Positions 13,201 through 22,731 of a DNA stretch of 64,000 nt are shown piece by piece. Made by a program: the position numbers and the translations under genes. Source of the DNA: Ilex aquifolium (Eukaryota > Streptophyta > Magnoliopsida > Aquifoliales > Aquifoliaceae); NCBI GenBank assembly GCA_951799425.1, contig OX637402.1:18117844-18181843 (forward strand), in the 5' to 3' direction. How positions within the stretch are numbered: the first letter of the stretch is position 1; each line of letters opens with the position of its first letter. The notes beneath the pieces were generated by a model that made no database searches, was not told where the DNA came from, and saw only the letters and a list, made by a program, of their open reading frames with translations.

Positions 13201-13491
13201 AACCCTGGCTTGAGCATCCAACACCGTCTGATTCGGTTTCGGATTCTTCAAACTCCGGTAAGAAGACGAAATTGCAAGATTTCCTATTCCCGATTCAGGT
13301 GGCCCCAATTCGTCAGTTGTCGCCCAATCTAAAACAACTCTGATAGTCAACCGATTCTTTCTTCGAGTCCAACGATCGCCATGTTTTGAAGGGATTTGGA
13401 GTGAGGTTTGGAGCTTTGGCTGTGTGAATTGTCGAGGTTTGATATTGGGGATTGAAGAGATTGCAGGGTCGGGATTGATCAAAGCGTTCAT
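1300..13491 (-). CDS. TrpD2/anthranilate phosphoribosyltransferase-like protein (glycosyltransferase family 3 fold)
   Basis: Ten exons on the minus strand: 13491-13125, 12551-12072, 11963-11806, 11480-11397, 11292-11240, 4231-4150, 3767-3660, 3441-3318, 3129-3044 and 1518-1300. All junctions are GT-AG and in phase, giving 586 residues. Residues 1 to about 110 are Ser/Pro/Arg-rich and transit-peptide-like. The rest has the TrpD layout: helical N-domain, the stretch around YDGNTRYFRST (300-310) and LLHGVE (325-330), GGITEEQML, then a C-terminal lobe. True TrpD enzymes have a GTGGD-type PRPP loop followed by KHGN. Here both are replaced, as in the bacterial TrpD2/YbiB branch, so a role in tryptophan synthesis is doubtful. 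It resembles Arabidopsis At1g70570 (annotated as putative anthranilate PRT). The start is the first ATG with a transit-like N-terminus; an in-frame extension upstream uses no ATG. Intron 5 (4232-11239) holds a copia element and intron 9 (1519-3043) a hAT element, yet the reading frame is intact. Confidence 0.85.
1909..2780. mobile_element. non-autonomous hAT-type element, 872 bp
   Basis: Inserted in intron 9 of the TrpD-like gene. Termini are CAAGGTTATCAAAATCCC on the left and, read inward on the other strand, CAAGGATTTTAAAATCGGG on the right. They form an imperfect inverted repeat of about 23 bp. It is flanked by a perfect 8-bp duplication TATCTGAG (1901-1908 and 2781-2788), the size made by hAT transposases. 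Both subterminal regions are full of GATCC words, as expected for transposase-binding repeats. There is no transposase open frame, so it depends on an autonomous partner. Confidence 0.8.
4372..4399. repeat. (GA)n microsatellite
   Basis: About 14 uninterrupted GA dinucleotides inside intron 5 of the TrpD-like gene. Confidence 0.9.
4587..5028. repeat. ~223-bp tandem duplication in intron 5
   Basis: The segment beginning ATGACAACCGAACCATATAT at 4587 recurs from 4810. It carries the same series of words (ATTGTCATC, CCAGAGCATAATGCAAG, TTTTATTGTTTTCCATCAAA, GACAAAAATGACCCAAAATT) in the same order. The two copies differ by scattered substitutions and small indels. The array lies about 110 bp from the copia insertion site and has no coding content. 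Confidence 0.8.
5146..5292 (+). repeat. 5' LTR of the copia element
   Basis: 147 bp, beginning TGTTGGAGATATTTCC and ending TTTATTCCAAGT immediately before the primer-binding site. A TATA-like stretch CTATATATACGG lies near 5231 and probably drives the genomic RNA. It differs from the 3' LTR by one T/C and one G/A change. Confidence 0.93.
5293..5304 (+). other. primer-binding site (initiator Met-tRNA)
   Basis: TGGTATCAGAGC, complementary to the 3' end of plant initiator methionine tRNA. This is the usual copia minus-strand primer site. It directly abuts the LTR, with no spacer if the LTR ends at 5292. Confidence 0.9.
5311..5338 (+). repeat. telomere-like CTAACC array in the copia leader
   Basis: Four perfect CTAACC units followed by CTAGCC, starting 7 bp after the primer-binding site. 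The unit is the 6-bp TTAGGG type, not the usual 7-bp plant telomere repeat TTTAGGG. Confidence 0.85.
5395..5930 (+). repeat. low-complexity CACCGACTGCC-rich leader of the copia element
   Basis: Many scattered copies of ACCGACTGCC, CACCGAC and AACCAGAACCTGC between the primer-binding site and gag. Long open frames cross this region on both strands, but they are Thr/Pro/Gln- or Trp/Cys/Gly-biased translations of the repeat, with no retroviral domain. I treat it as untranslated leader. Confidence 0.65.
6234..7250 (+). pseudogene. copia gag, interrupted by one stop codon
   Basis: The frame opens at ATG 6234. A TAG at 6423-6425 breaks it after about 63 codons, and the same frame then stays open to TGA at 7248-7250. 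Its capsid-like central part ends in a CCHC zinc knuckle of spacing CX2CX4HX4C (about 7142-7183), which in this family binds genomic RNA. Downstream coding sense moves to the next frame (+1), so gag and pol are out of register around 7190-7250. In most plant copia elements gag and pol share one frame. The shift is therefore probably a mutation, although programmed frameshifting cannot be excluded. Confidence 0.85.
7200..10773 (+). pseudogene. copia pol polyprotein (protease, integrase, RT, RNase H) with three in-frame stops
   Basis: One reading frame carries all copia pol domains in order. Protease has a DSGA active site near 7390. Integrase has its zinc-binding HH...CVIC region near 7850-7950 and the D, D(35)E residues in HSDIWG, LRSDNAKEY and EQNGVAERKNR. 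Reverse transcriptase has the YVDD box near 9797. RNase H has SDSDYGG, AEAEYRALA and CDNRSA. The frame is interrupted by TGA at 7771-7773, TAG at 8545-8547 and TAG at 9241-9243. The last open stretch (9256-10773) is intact RT plus RNase H and ends a few codons inside the 3' LTR. The 5' boundary is approximate because of the gag/pol frame change. Confidence 0.9.
10744..10754 (+). other. polypurine tract of the copia element
   Basis: TTGAGGGGGAG directly precedes the 3' LTR. It is the expected plus-strand priming site. Confidence 0.85.
10755..10901 (+). repeat. 3' LTR of the copia element
   Basis: 147 bp, same start and same CCAAGT end as the 5' LTR. It is followed at once by the GAAAC target duplication and then by intron sequence of the TrpD-like gene. 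Confidence 0.93.
10953..10980. repeat. A12-G16 homopolymer junction
   Basis: Twelve A followed by sixteen G, about 50 bp beyond the right copia boundary, within intron 5 of the TrpD-like gene. Tracts like this are hard to sequence, so the length may be inexact. Confidence 0.85.
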
Positions 13492-14533
13492 GGTGGTGTG
13501 TCTAGGGTTCTCTTGGTTGGTCGTCTTCTTCGCTGGAGAAACGGACAAGAGAACTGAAGTGTGAAGTGAGCTCGTTCTGGAAGAAAACTGAAATAGAACA
13601 GAATAGGTAAAAACGGTTTTCAAGATGAAACGGAATTCTGATTTCTACACAACGGAACAGAAAGTGTGATGCCTACTGCCTAGGAGTGGTAAACGTTCGG
13701 ACCCACTCAGGATAGGCTGGGATCGGATTCAAATGGTTTTGACCTTGACTCACTCAAACTTGTTTGTTTAAAAAATAAATCGGGTTCGAATAATTTTTGG
13801 ACTTATTTATATGTAAATGTTGAGTTTTTCGAGTTTAATTCAGATTCAATTTATTTTAAATTCGACTCGATTTTAAATTTTTTTTTAAAATAAATCAAAT
13901 TTATATATTTTTTAAACTTATTTTAAAAAATGAGCCACCCTGTTTCTATTTATTTTTAATTTTTTGTTGGTGGAGAGACAATTTTGAGCAACATATATAA
14001 TCGGTCTGATCCAATGGAATAGATGAAATATCAAATAAATTTTTTTTGAGACGACATAAGTTGACTCAAATACATATTTTTAATACTTAGCAAAATACTA
14101 TACGATAAAATGAGTTACATTAAAAAAAAACATTATATCTGACATTTTTAAAGTAATATAAAAATTAATTAATTTTAATTAATTTAATAAGATATGCCTC
14201 TTAGTTGTAGTCACATAGTACGAAAATAATCACATTTTGGATTTATTTTTCATTGAAATAATCATCTCTTTTATTTTGCTTTTTTGCTATAGGGTATCTA
14301 GCGATCTTGACTTACACCGACTACTCCCTCGAAATTATTATAACTCCCTGACTACCAATGAGCTTAGTATTAAGGGTAGGGTTGGCCCAGATTTTCAGGC
14401 CCAGGCACTTTGTGAACCGGATTACTTCGGCCTTAAGCAGAAAATAATCAAGCCCGTGGCCTCCCCATGGACCAGCCATAATGGGCCTTAAATGAGAGAA
14501 AATTTTCGGCGCTCAGGTGACAATATTAGGTAA
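13492..14533. other. divergent intergenic region between the TrpD-like and PHS1-like genes
   Basis: Contains the promoters of two divergent genes. 13690-13960 is a degenerate repeat rich in TCGAGT/AATTCGACTCGA words. The same word type appears at 46720-47235 and 63240-63760. No supported coding sequence; the open frame at 14237-14491 has no recognisable domain. Confidence 0.4.
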
Positions 14534-14716
14534 GAGTAATAGTACATTAACCAAATTTTTTGATCAAATTTAGAGTCCAAATGATATGGCAGTTGACTTG
14601 GACTTATTTATTTGGTGTTATGTCATTTGGGCCCCAATAAATACTCCAAATGACATACTGCCATGTCATTTGGACTCCAAATTTGATCCTAAAATTTGAT
14701 CAGTGTAACATTACTC
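14534..14716. mobile_element. MITE with ~60-bp inverted repeats upstream of PHS1-like gene
   Basis: Near-perfect foldback of 183 bp. The left arm starts GAGTAATAGTACATTAACC, and the right arm, read inward on the other strand, starts GAGTAATGTTACACTGATC. The arms share TTTGATCAAATTT-like and GAGTCCAAATGA words over about 60 bp. Termini match the GAGCAATGCTA-ended MITEs at 20419 and 61226, but no clean target duplication is visible here. It ends 2 bp before the presumed TATA box of the PHS1-like gene. Confidence 0.7.
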
Positions 14717-14718
14717 GG

Positions 14719-14726
14719 TATAAAAT
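14719..14726 (+). promoter_or_regulatory. probable TATA box of PHS1-like gene
   Basis: TATAAAAT about 44 bp upstream of the ATG at 14770, immediately after the MITE boundary. The spacing implies a very short 5' leader. Confidence 0.45.
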
Positions 14727-14769
14727 AGTCCTTGCTCCAGAACAGAAAAGAAAAAGTAGAATTTGAAAA

Positions 14770-17700
14770 ATGGCGGGATCTGTAGTAGCAGTAGAGAACG
14801 ACAACTCAGAGAAGGCGGTGACCGCCATTACCGACCAGTTCGAGGTCCAATACTCTCGCTTCTTCAGCTATCCTAGCTTCCCCTCAGCTCATCCCTCTCT
14901 CATCTCCATCTCCTCCAATCATCGAAAACGTTTCCAAGGCCATTGGATCTCCACCTCATCCTCCTCCACCGCCTCTCTCAAACTGCTCTCCGCTCACAAC
15001 AAATCTGGTTCCGTCCTCATCGTCACTTTCCGTCACAAAATCCTCGTGAGTCCACGTTTCTACTATGCACGCATAAAGCTTTGAATCTCTCAATTTTGTT
15101 GTTCTAATGACCGAAACGACCAGAGTTCGAAATTCCGTGTTTAGCAAAGTGTTATGTGTTTTGTATCTGATTTGAATCCTTTTTTTTTTTTTCGGTAAGT
15201 ATGATTTGAATCTTATTCAGACTCGATGATATGGTTTTTCTGGTACTTTTTTGTCATTTAATTGTTCAACGCATATAATTCGTTGGATTTTTCAGTACAA
15301 ACATGTTTGAAGCGTTGAATATCTCTAGTTTCATACAGACTCCATTTGATTAAATGATTTTTGGTGAATTTTTTGTGTGTATATGAAATTATCTTCACTT
15401 GATCTATTTTGTAATTATGTGACCGAAACGATCTGATTTGAATATTATTTAGAATCGATCATATGATTTTTTTTCCTGATATTATAGAATTAGATTGTTC
15501 AATGTTATGATATGTTTAGATTTGTTAAGCAAATAGATGCTTGAGGCCTTGAATTTCTCAAATTCGTAGTTTCATTCAGGCTCGAGTCGATCATATGATT
15601 TTTAGGAATTTCTTGAGTTTGCATTGTAATCTTCATTGTCACAGTAGAACTTGTCATGCTATTTGATGTAGATTACCGTGATTCTGAATTCCCGCATTTC
15701 ACAGAGCTCAAAGCGTTGAGTCTCTGAGATGCAGTAATAGTACGTGCTGTGTTGATTTGGAGTAAGCTCTGATTGAAAGATGCTTGCTTCAGAACTGTCA
15801 TTTTTGTTGGAATTGCTCTGCTTCAGTTATACATCCGTTGTTTCTGTTTCTAGAATTGATATGCTAGCTTAGTGGGGTTCCCCCTGCATGGGTTGCAAGA
15901 ATATTTCTGTCATCCTGTAAATTCCTTATCATATTTGAGAATTCGTTAGCCATATCTAGAGATTTCTGTGTATAGATATATAAGTCAGTTCATGCAAATT
16001 CAATCAAGATTATGAGTACAGGGAGTCTGCTTGAATTACTGGTGTGTATATTTCTTTCATCCTGTTTCTAAGTTGTCTGATCCTCATTATTGCTCAATTT
16101 TTTTGATTGTTTTGTCTCCTTGCCAGACATCTTAGAAAGTTCATCGGAAGTAGTTCTAGGACTTCCTGTTATGATTTCGATTTGAGTAATTTACTAAAGA
16201 TTTCAGAGTACAATTCAGGGTGGATATACCTAGTTATATCAGCTTTATAAGTGGTAGTCATATATATGTCGACATATAGATGTATGGATAATCATTTATC
16301 AGAAATGCAAGTGTGTGGCTAGTGGTGTTATTTTTTCTGTGATGCAACTCTGCACGTTTTTAGTCCCAGAGAGCCTAAGAAGTCTTGTTGTAAGACAAGT
16401 TGATTGCTAAATGCATATTTTACTAACTTTAGGCCAGAACTGTAATGATATGCTGTCCCTACTATAGGCATTTGATCTCTACTTTCAATTGCACGAAGGT
16501 TTGTGTCCAAATCACTACTGTTTTCGTTCTCATTTGCTCTATTGGAATTGATATGTTGCAGGAAGAGCACTACATTTTGAAGCTTCATTTCACCTGGCCT
16601 CAGGTATCATGCATATCTGGATTTCCTGCCAGGGGAAGCAGAGTTGTTTTTGGGAGCTACAAAGACAGTCTAGGCCAGGCAAGTCCTTTTTCTGTTTCTT
16701 TTTTTGAATTAGGCAAATACAGGACAATGCTAGAAAATCTTTTCATCAATGAGAACTGAAGGCACATAACAAACTTTACACAATCTTTACATTGAAGTGT
16801 CCATTGTGGTCTGTTGAGCCTCAATGATAATAGTTAAAAAGTTTCTGGAATCACTCAGAATAATTAAGCTCTAGGAGAATATTGGCCTTAATTCCAAAAA
16901 GCGTACTGAGCAACATATTGGTGCATGTCTTTATTTTGTAAGTGGTAATTAAATTAATATCCTTCTAGGTTGTCCTGTGGTGGCAAGGAAAGCAATGGCA
17001 GGTTATGTCCTAATTAAAAGAATTTGTGCATTTGCATATTATTATCCTCTGGTTAATGTGTTAGTATTACGCTGACTAATTCATTGCTCTCAAAGAAATT
17101 ATCTTTTCAAATGCACTCCGTTTTAATATTAAACACTAAAATGAAAGATGAAAGTATACTTAGAATCCACAAGGCAGTGTCACTTGAAAAATAAAATAGA
17201 TGCAGTTCCAAATACTTGCCGCGTTTCATTGGTGTCATTTTTGATAGCAAGTTGTAAGAGTGAGGGAATCTTTATCAATAAAAGATATCCCTTTGATGCA
17301 GACTTGCCTAATGTTACCTATTTCATTGCTGCAATTTCGGACCTCATTAAAATATTTTTTGCTTGTTTACAGATTCAGAAGTTCGCCTTGCGGTTTTCAT
17401 CAATATATGAGACAGAAAAGTTCATAAATGCTTTGAAGGTGCAACAATCGTATCTGTGATTATAATTGGTCATTGACATCCCATTTATTATCTGAAAACT
17501 CATGATGCCACACGCTCTGCAGATTTCCTCTTTCTTTCGTTATAATCTTGTCATGTTGTGTTCCTTTCCCAGGAGATCTTGGAGGATGTGAGGCTTACTG
17601 GGCTTCCAAGTGGTAACTTTGGATCTGAAATATCATCTCAATCTGCGTTTGGCCCTTCTAATGGGCTCCCATATAGGTTGGAGAGAAGAATGGCTATTAT

Positions 17701-18641
17701 TTAACTGCATTTCATCCCTTGCAGCTGAAATTTAATATCTTGAATGATCATAGATTGGATGCTGAAGCAAATACTGCAGGGAAATTTATCTGAGAGCTGT
17801 CGTGTTTGCAGGCCTAGGCAGGATTGGAGTTCTATGGCATCTGCTGACTCTTGTACCTATCAAATGCCAATAAGCATGGAGTATGAAGTTGCCCAAAATT
17901 CAAGTTCCCAGGAAACCACACATAACCTTGATACTACTCGTGACGCTGAGGGCATCCTTTCATCGTTCCCTCCGAGTTTCACATCATTACTCATGAACTG
18001 TTGCCCTGCAGTGGAACAAGGTAGATTGACTACCCACTTATTCTCACACTATGGTCTTCTTGCTTCTAGCTCCCTTTCATCACCCGATTTTTTGATTTAA
18101 TTATATAGATGCCGCACAACCATCTGTCTCTGAGGAAGTTGATCTCAAAGTCCAACTCGCGGTAATGTCAAATGCTGCAATTTTATGTTATTGATGTACA
18201 TTTTTGGCTTCCAGAAGTGTGGTCATATGGTGCTTGTCATTACTGACACTTCGACGTATATTCAAGTCGAAATTAAAGTACTGCCTCATTAAAAAATTCA
18301 TTTTTTGTGTGTGGGTTTTTTGGTTGCAGAGATGCTTGGAGGATTCTTCATTCCAAGGTATGGCTTGTTTCCGAGCCTCTTAATGATAAGAGGCATTTGC
18401 CAATTCAGATGCAGACACACGCATGAACACAAGCACAGACACCTACTTATAATGCTAATAAACCCAATTCAAAGTTGTGGATATCTGGGCGCTGATGAAA
18501 CAATATTCCATTTAGAAACATTTCTCTCTTTTTTTTTGATAAGTTATTTGGCATTTTGTTAACTTATTCTCTATATGACCAGATATCCTGAGTAAAGTAG
18601 AGAAAGTCATCACTGAAATGGGAGGTGATCTGCTGCTGTAA
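14770..18641 (+). CDS. PHS1: POOR HOMOLOGOUS SYNAPSIS 1-like meiotic protein
   Basis: Eight exons that keep phase: 14770-15045, 16562-16678, 17373-17438, 17573-17676, 17812-18020, 18109-18161, 18330-18357 and 18583-18641, giving about 303 residues. Recognition rests on the core after the Ser-rich N-terminus: EEHYILKLHFTWP, SCISGFPARGSRVVF and IQKFALRFSSIYETEKFINA. These I associate with plant PHS1, a plant-specific protein needed for homologous pairing and RAD50 import in meiosis. The C-terminus is a short coiled-coil-like DILSKVEKVITEMGG. Intron 2 begins CAG/GCAAGT, a GC-AG intron. A 33-bp in-phase segment at 16969-17001, flanked by TTCTAG and GTTATG, could be an extra microexon, making 314 residues. 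Intron 1 is about 1.5 kb. The gene converges with the peroxidase, about 380 bp apart. Family identity is from memory of conserved motifs. Confidence 0.75.
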
Positions 18642-19020
18642 TCATATGTAATTTTGGAGTTGATGAGCTCGCCTTCACCACGCCTTGCCTCATTCATTAC
18701 AACAGGTTTAATCCATATATGTCCTTTTTTTTTTGCCCTTTTATTCCTCTTGAATTGTCATAATGCATTACATTCTTGGAAACTGGCTAAGAAATCTGCG
18801 TTGCATTAAATCGACAAAATTTTGTTTCTCAATAAGATCTTTGGCATTCTAGGCTGTTACTTCTCTTGTGAAACTTGAACCTCCAATGCTCTTTCAATTT
18901 TATATGGATCTGTATTATGATCATCCGTCTATTCTGAAAGCGATCCATATCTAGGAGAAAATGGGAAAAAGAATTAAATTAATCATGAACAAGGTCCAGT
19001 GAGGGATAAAGATAACATCC
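18642..19020. other. convergent intergenic region
   Basis: 379 bp between the PHS1-like stop and the peroxidase stop. It presumably holds both 3' UTRs. No further structure seen. Confidence 0.5.
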
Positions 19021-21377
19021 TTAGTTAACAAATCGACACTGTTTCCTGATCTCCCCTTGTGTTCCTGTCAGCACTTCTATCCTCCCCATTTGAGTCATCG
19101 ACTTAACAAACTTTTGACTCCATCCGTCTTGATCCAAAGCAAAACTTTTCACAAGATAACTAGTTTTGGGATCATTAGCTATGGCATTATCTGATTGAAG
19201 CAGCGCTTTTTTATTTAAAATCTGCTCGTAGAAATCGACATCCATGTTGTACGTTGTCACGGAGTCAAAAGGTATAGAAGCCTTACTGTTTTCCGCTCTG
19301 CATGTGAATCTGACATACGAGAGGAGATTGGCGTCCATGACTTTATCTGCATCAGGTGCTGAAGCTCTATAGGAAAATGTAGGACAGTGAGCAACACCAA
19401 TTGAGTGGGCACCAGTTAAAACCACCATGTCTTCTAAGGTCAGGCCTTTGTTGAGGAAGGTCTGTGTCATTTGATCAAGAGGCCAATTAGGATGTGGGAG
19501 GCTGCCATTGACATCGACTTTCCGAGAAGTGAGGCTATCACGCCGGCCACCTGCCACGTCATAGTTCTGGAGACCCGATAGAACAAGAGAATCCCGGGCT
19601 CCAAATGCTAGTATGTCGGCGCAGGACACAATGCCGGGGCATTCCTGCTCGAGCTGTGCCTTCACCATGTCAATGACTTCAATGCCTACGAAAGCGTCAA
19701 TATTTTCAACGGCTAGCTTCTCCACTTCCTCAAGGGAAGGTGTCTGGTCCAACAAAAGTGAGGCATCGCACCCCTGCAAGTTAACATAATTTGCCATAAT
19801 CCTCAATACTCGTAGCTTATATGTTTTAAGACAAGTTACATAATTTGCCATAATCTTCAATTATGGGGCTGCACAGTCGGTTGCACCCCATAATTTCATG
19901 GCAATTTGAAAATCATTGGCCTCCAACTAACTTGGGGTCGATTGTGTTTTGCCTTCCTCTAATTGAGTTAGTGATATTCTGCATCCCTATATTTGTAAAA
20001 TACCTATATATTATATCGACTTATGTGGTTTAAACATATCTATGGACTGCATACTACGGTATCGGTGCGATATAACAGTAAATTAGCCTTAAATAAAATA
20101 GTAAAGAAAGACATGATAACTCATGGTTTAAAAGAAAACATGACCCATGATAGAAAAAGATGATTTATGTGGCTGATCGTAATATATTGAGATATGATTT
20201 TGTTGAGTTGAGTATATATATAGATAATGATATGCGGTTTTGGACTTACAGCAACAGTTATTAGGGCCAATGATTTGGTATAAAAAGGCACTAATAACTT
20301 TTCTCTTTCTTAAATTTGTTTTTTTCTTCCAAAAAATTTCGTACAGATTGAAAAACTTAATGCATGGAAAGGGAAGAGGGAAAGTGATTGGTTTATCTTT
20401 CGAGAAGGAAAAATAATAGAGCAATGCTATATGAACTTAAAAATTAGACTTAAAAAATAGACTTGATAATTATAATTATTGATTTCATTGTAAGTCTCAA
20501 TATTTATTAAAACCTACTATCTATTCAATGGTTGTGATTATCAAGTCTATTTTTTAAGTATAATTTTTAAGTCTATGTAGCATTACTCAAAATAATATGT
20601 AGGAAGATATAAAAGTTATTTTGACATGTTGAATTGTAAATTTATTTGTTTTTTTTTTTTTTTTTCACGGAATTTTTAGCAATTTCAATTTGGTTCAGAA
20701 TCTAGGTAAGGATATAAAGACATTGTATTATTGGAACCCAATAACATGTAATGCAATGGAATCATATAATGTTTGTTATCCATGGAATGTGTCATGGTAA
20801 AGAACACCAAAAGACTTACTTTGACAAAACAGTCATGGAAATGAAGGCGAAGAATGCCAGCAGGAATGCCTGAATTGTTCTTGACAGCCATAGAGAGAAC
20901 CTCTTTCACAATCTCCTCGGCTCGTGGGCAAGTCTGGTCGTAGAATCCTACTCGCAGGCCACCTTGGTTATTTTCAGGACCATCATCTTCAGGTATTTCT
21001 TTGATGCTCCCACCTTGGATACCATTATTCGGGGATTTTTTGACCCTTCCTCCTTCGCTCCTATCCTGGTTGTGATCATTTTTTGGGGATTTTTTCACTC
21101 TTTCACCTTGGTTCCAATCCTGATTGCGATCCTGTTTCGGGGATTTTTGGACTCTTCCACCTTTGTTTCTGGTATGATGGCCTTCGTCATATTCCGGGGT
21201 CTCATGCATTGGTTCGTCTTTTGGTGTTTGAAATGTGGGATCATATACAGGAGGCATATTGAATATTCCACCTCTTAGGCCAAAAATGTCTGGAAATATG
21301 AAGAATGATGAGGCCAGTGGAGGGAGGATTGAGCATAAGATAAAGATTGATGCAACAATTTTGGCACTGGCCTCCAT
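19021..21377 (-). CDS. class III secretory peroxidase with repeat-bearing N-terminal extension
   Basis: Two exons, 21377-20820 and 19773-19021, give 436 residues; the usual family length is about 320-350. Residues 1-23 are a signal peptide. Residues about 140-436 are a full class III (heme, H2O2-using, apoplastic or vacuolar) peroxidase domain. It has distal RLHFHDCF with catalytic Arg177 and His181, GCDASLLLD, CPGIVSCADI, proximal heme ligand His309 in VVLTGAHSIG, and Cys residues at the usual disulphide positions. Between them, residues 24-139 form a hydrophilic insert with about three ~18-residue repeats of the form G-G/E-R-V-K-K-S-P-K-x-D. The start at 21377 is chosen because it begins the signal peptide; the frame extends upstream without need. 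The single intron is 1046 bp, holds a MITE, and has GT-AG ends. Peroxidases usually have three introns, so two have been lost. Confidence 0.9.
20419..20588. mobile_element. MULE-type MITE in the peroxidase intron, 170 bp
   Basis: Inverted-repeat ends GAGCAATGCTATATGAAC and, inward from the right, GAGTAATGCTACATAGAC. The arms also share AAATTAGACTTAAAAAATAGACTTGATAA-type sequence. It is flanked by a perfect 9-bp duplication AAAATAATA (20410-20418 and 20589-20597), the size made by Mutator-like transposases. No coding capacity. Confidence 0.8.
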
Positions 21378-21433
21378 CTTCGATGAGAATTGGCGGTCGA
21401 ATGACTTGCATTTTGGACATGGGAAATGAGGCC

Positions 21434-21442
21434 TTATATATA
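21434..21442 (-). promoter_or_regulatory. probable TATA box of the peroxidase gene
   Basis: Minus-strand TATATATAAGG lies about 57-65 bp upstream of the ATG at 21377. This suits a transcription start about 30 bp downstream and a short leader, and supports the chosen start codon. Confidence 0.5.
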
Positions 21443-21606
21443 CCAATATTTTGCAAAAATAGAATGCCGTCGTGTTGAAGGAGTCGGAGAGCTAGGCTGT
21501 GTTTACTGCATTTAGAGCTTGAAAGCTGTGCACATTTTTCTCTCTCTGTGCTGGTTGGAAAAATAGAAGAGCATAGTGATCCAAGCTTGGTCATTGTCAT
21601 GTAAAA

Positions 21607-22048
21607 ATTAGACACAACACGAAATCACGAATTGCAATCGATACGAAATTAGTGGATTAGGATTGACTATTTCTAATCCGTATATAAAACGACTCGTTGA
21701 TACGAATAATAAATGGATTGAGTTAGTGTCAAACACGAAATTGACACGTTTAAGTAGTATTATAAGAATAAAATATTAATTTTTTATTATATTTTATCAA
21801 GTAGTTATCTAATTCTTGTACCAAAAAAAGATATTTTTACTCATTTTTATTATTATATTTATTAAATTAATTTTTAATTTATAGAAAAAATATGAGTATA
21901 TGTTCGCTTAAGTGATAATAAAATTCTAGATATAAAACTGAATGTTAAATTTTGTATTCGCAGTTTATATGTTCAACACGAACACTAAATAAATTAATTA
22001 ATGGGGTTAGAATTGATTAATGTTCGACACGATACAATTGTCACATCT
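21607..22048. mobile_element. degenerate hAT-like element (TAGACAC... termini)
   Basis: About 440 bp of AT-rich DNA with words such as GACACGAA, CGTTTAAG and TCGACACG, bounded by an 8-bp direct repeat ATGTAAAA (21599-21606 and 22049-22056). Ends are loosely inverted: TAGACACAACACG on the left, and AGATGTGACAATTGT read inward from the right. This composition is typical of old plant hAT MITEs ending TAG-GTGTCAA. The inverted repeat is poor, so the exact ends are uncertain. Confidence 0.5.
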
Positions 22049-22540
22049 ATGTAAAACGGGATGCTTTTTTCATGTTGTGCTTATGGACGTGCCCAAGAAT
22101 AAGATCATATCACATTATGGGGTAGTATGTTGTATATTAGGCCTCTCAGTTTAGGACTTGACTACGAATATAGTAAAAAAAAAATATCGGTATCATGCTT
22201 TCAAAATTTATTATTTTAAAAAGTATTTTTATAATTTTTGTGGGTCATTTTATAACAAAAAAAATTATCTCTTTTGTTATTGATTTATTATTTTTGTAGG
22301 TATTTTTATCACTGTTGTAAGTTTTTACCACATTTGTGATAACTATTTTTACTATATTTTTAATAACTATTTTTACCACTTTTTTTAAGTACAAAAAAAT
22401 TTATCACTTTTGTGGGTGATTTATTACATTTGTGGGTGTTTTTATCACATTTGTGGTAATTATTTTTATTATTTTTTTTGTACCACAACAATGATAAAAA
22501 TATACATAAATGTGATAAATTTTGGTATACTATCAAAATT

Positions 22541-22622
22541 TTGATACCGTAGTCAAATCTCTCAATTATGTATTTTTAGGCTTGATACCGTAGTCAAATC
22601 TCTCAATTATGTATTTTTAGGC
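22541..22622. repeat. perfect 41-bp tandem duplication
   Basis: Two identical 41-bp copies starting TTGATACCGTAGTCAAATC (22541-22581 and 22582-22622). The identity indicates a recent duplication. No coding context. Confidence 0.95.
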
Positions 22623-22731
22623 TTGATAATAATACGCATGATCTGCAAATTTGACATGAAATTGTGAAGGGATTATCGGATCTTTTATCGTAGTCAATAA
22701 TAATATCTTTGTCAGTTTTTTTATTAATTAA

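Noticed and set aside
20964-21278. 104-codon plus-strand frame
   Set aside because: Antisense shadow of the peroxidase N-terminal repeats.
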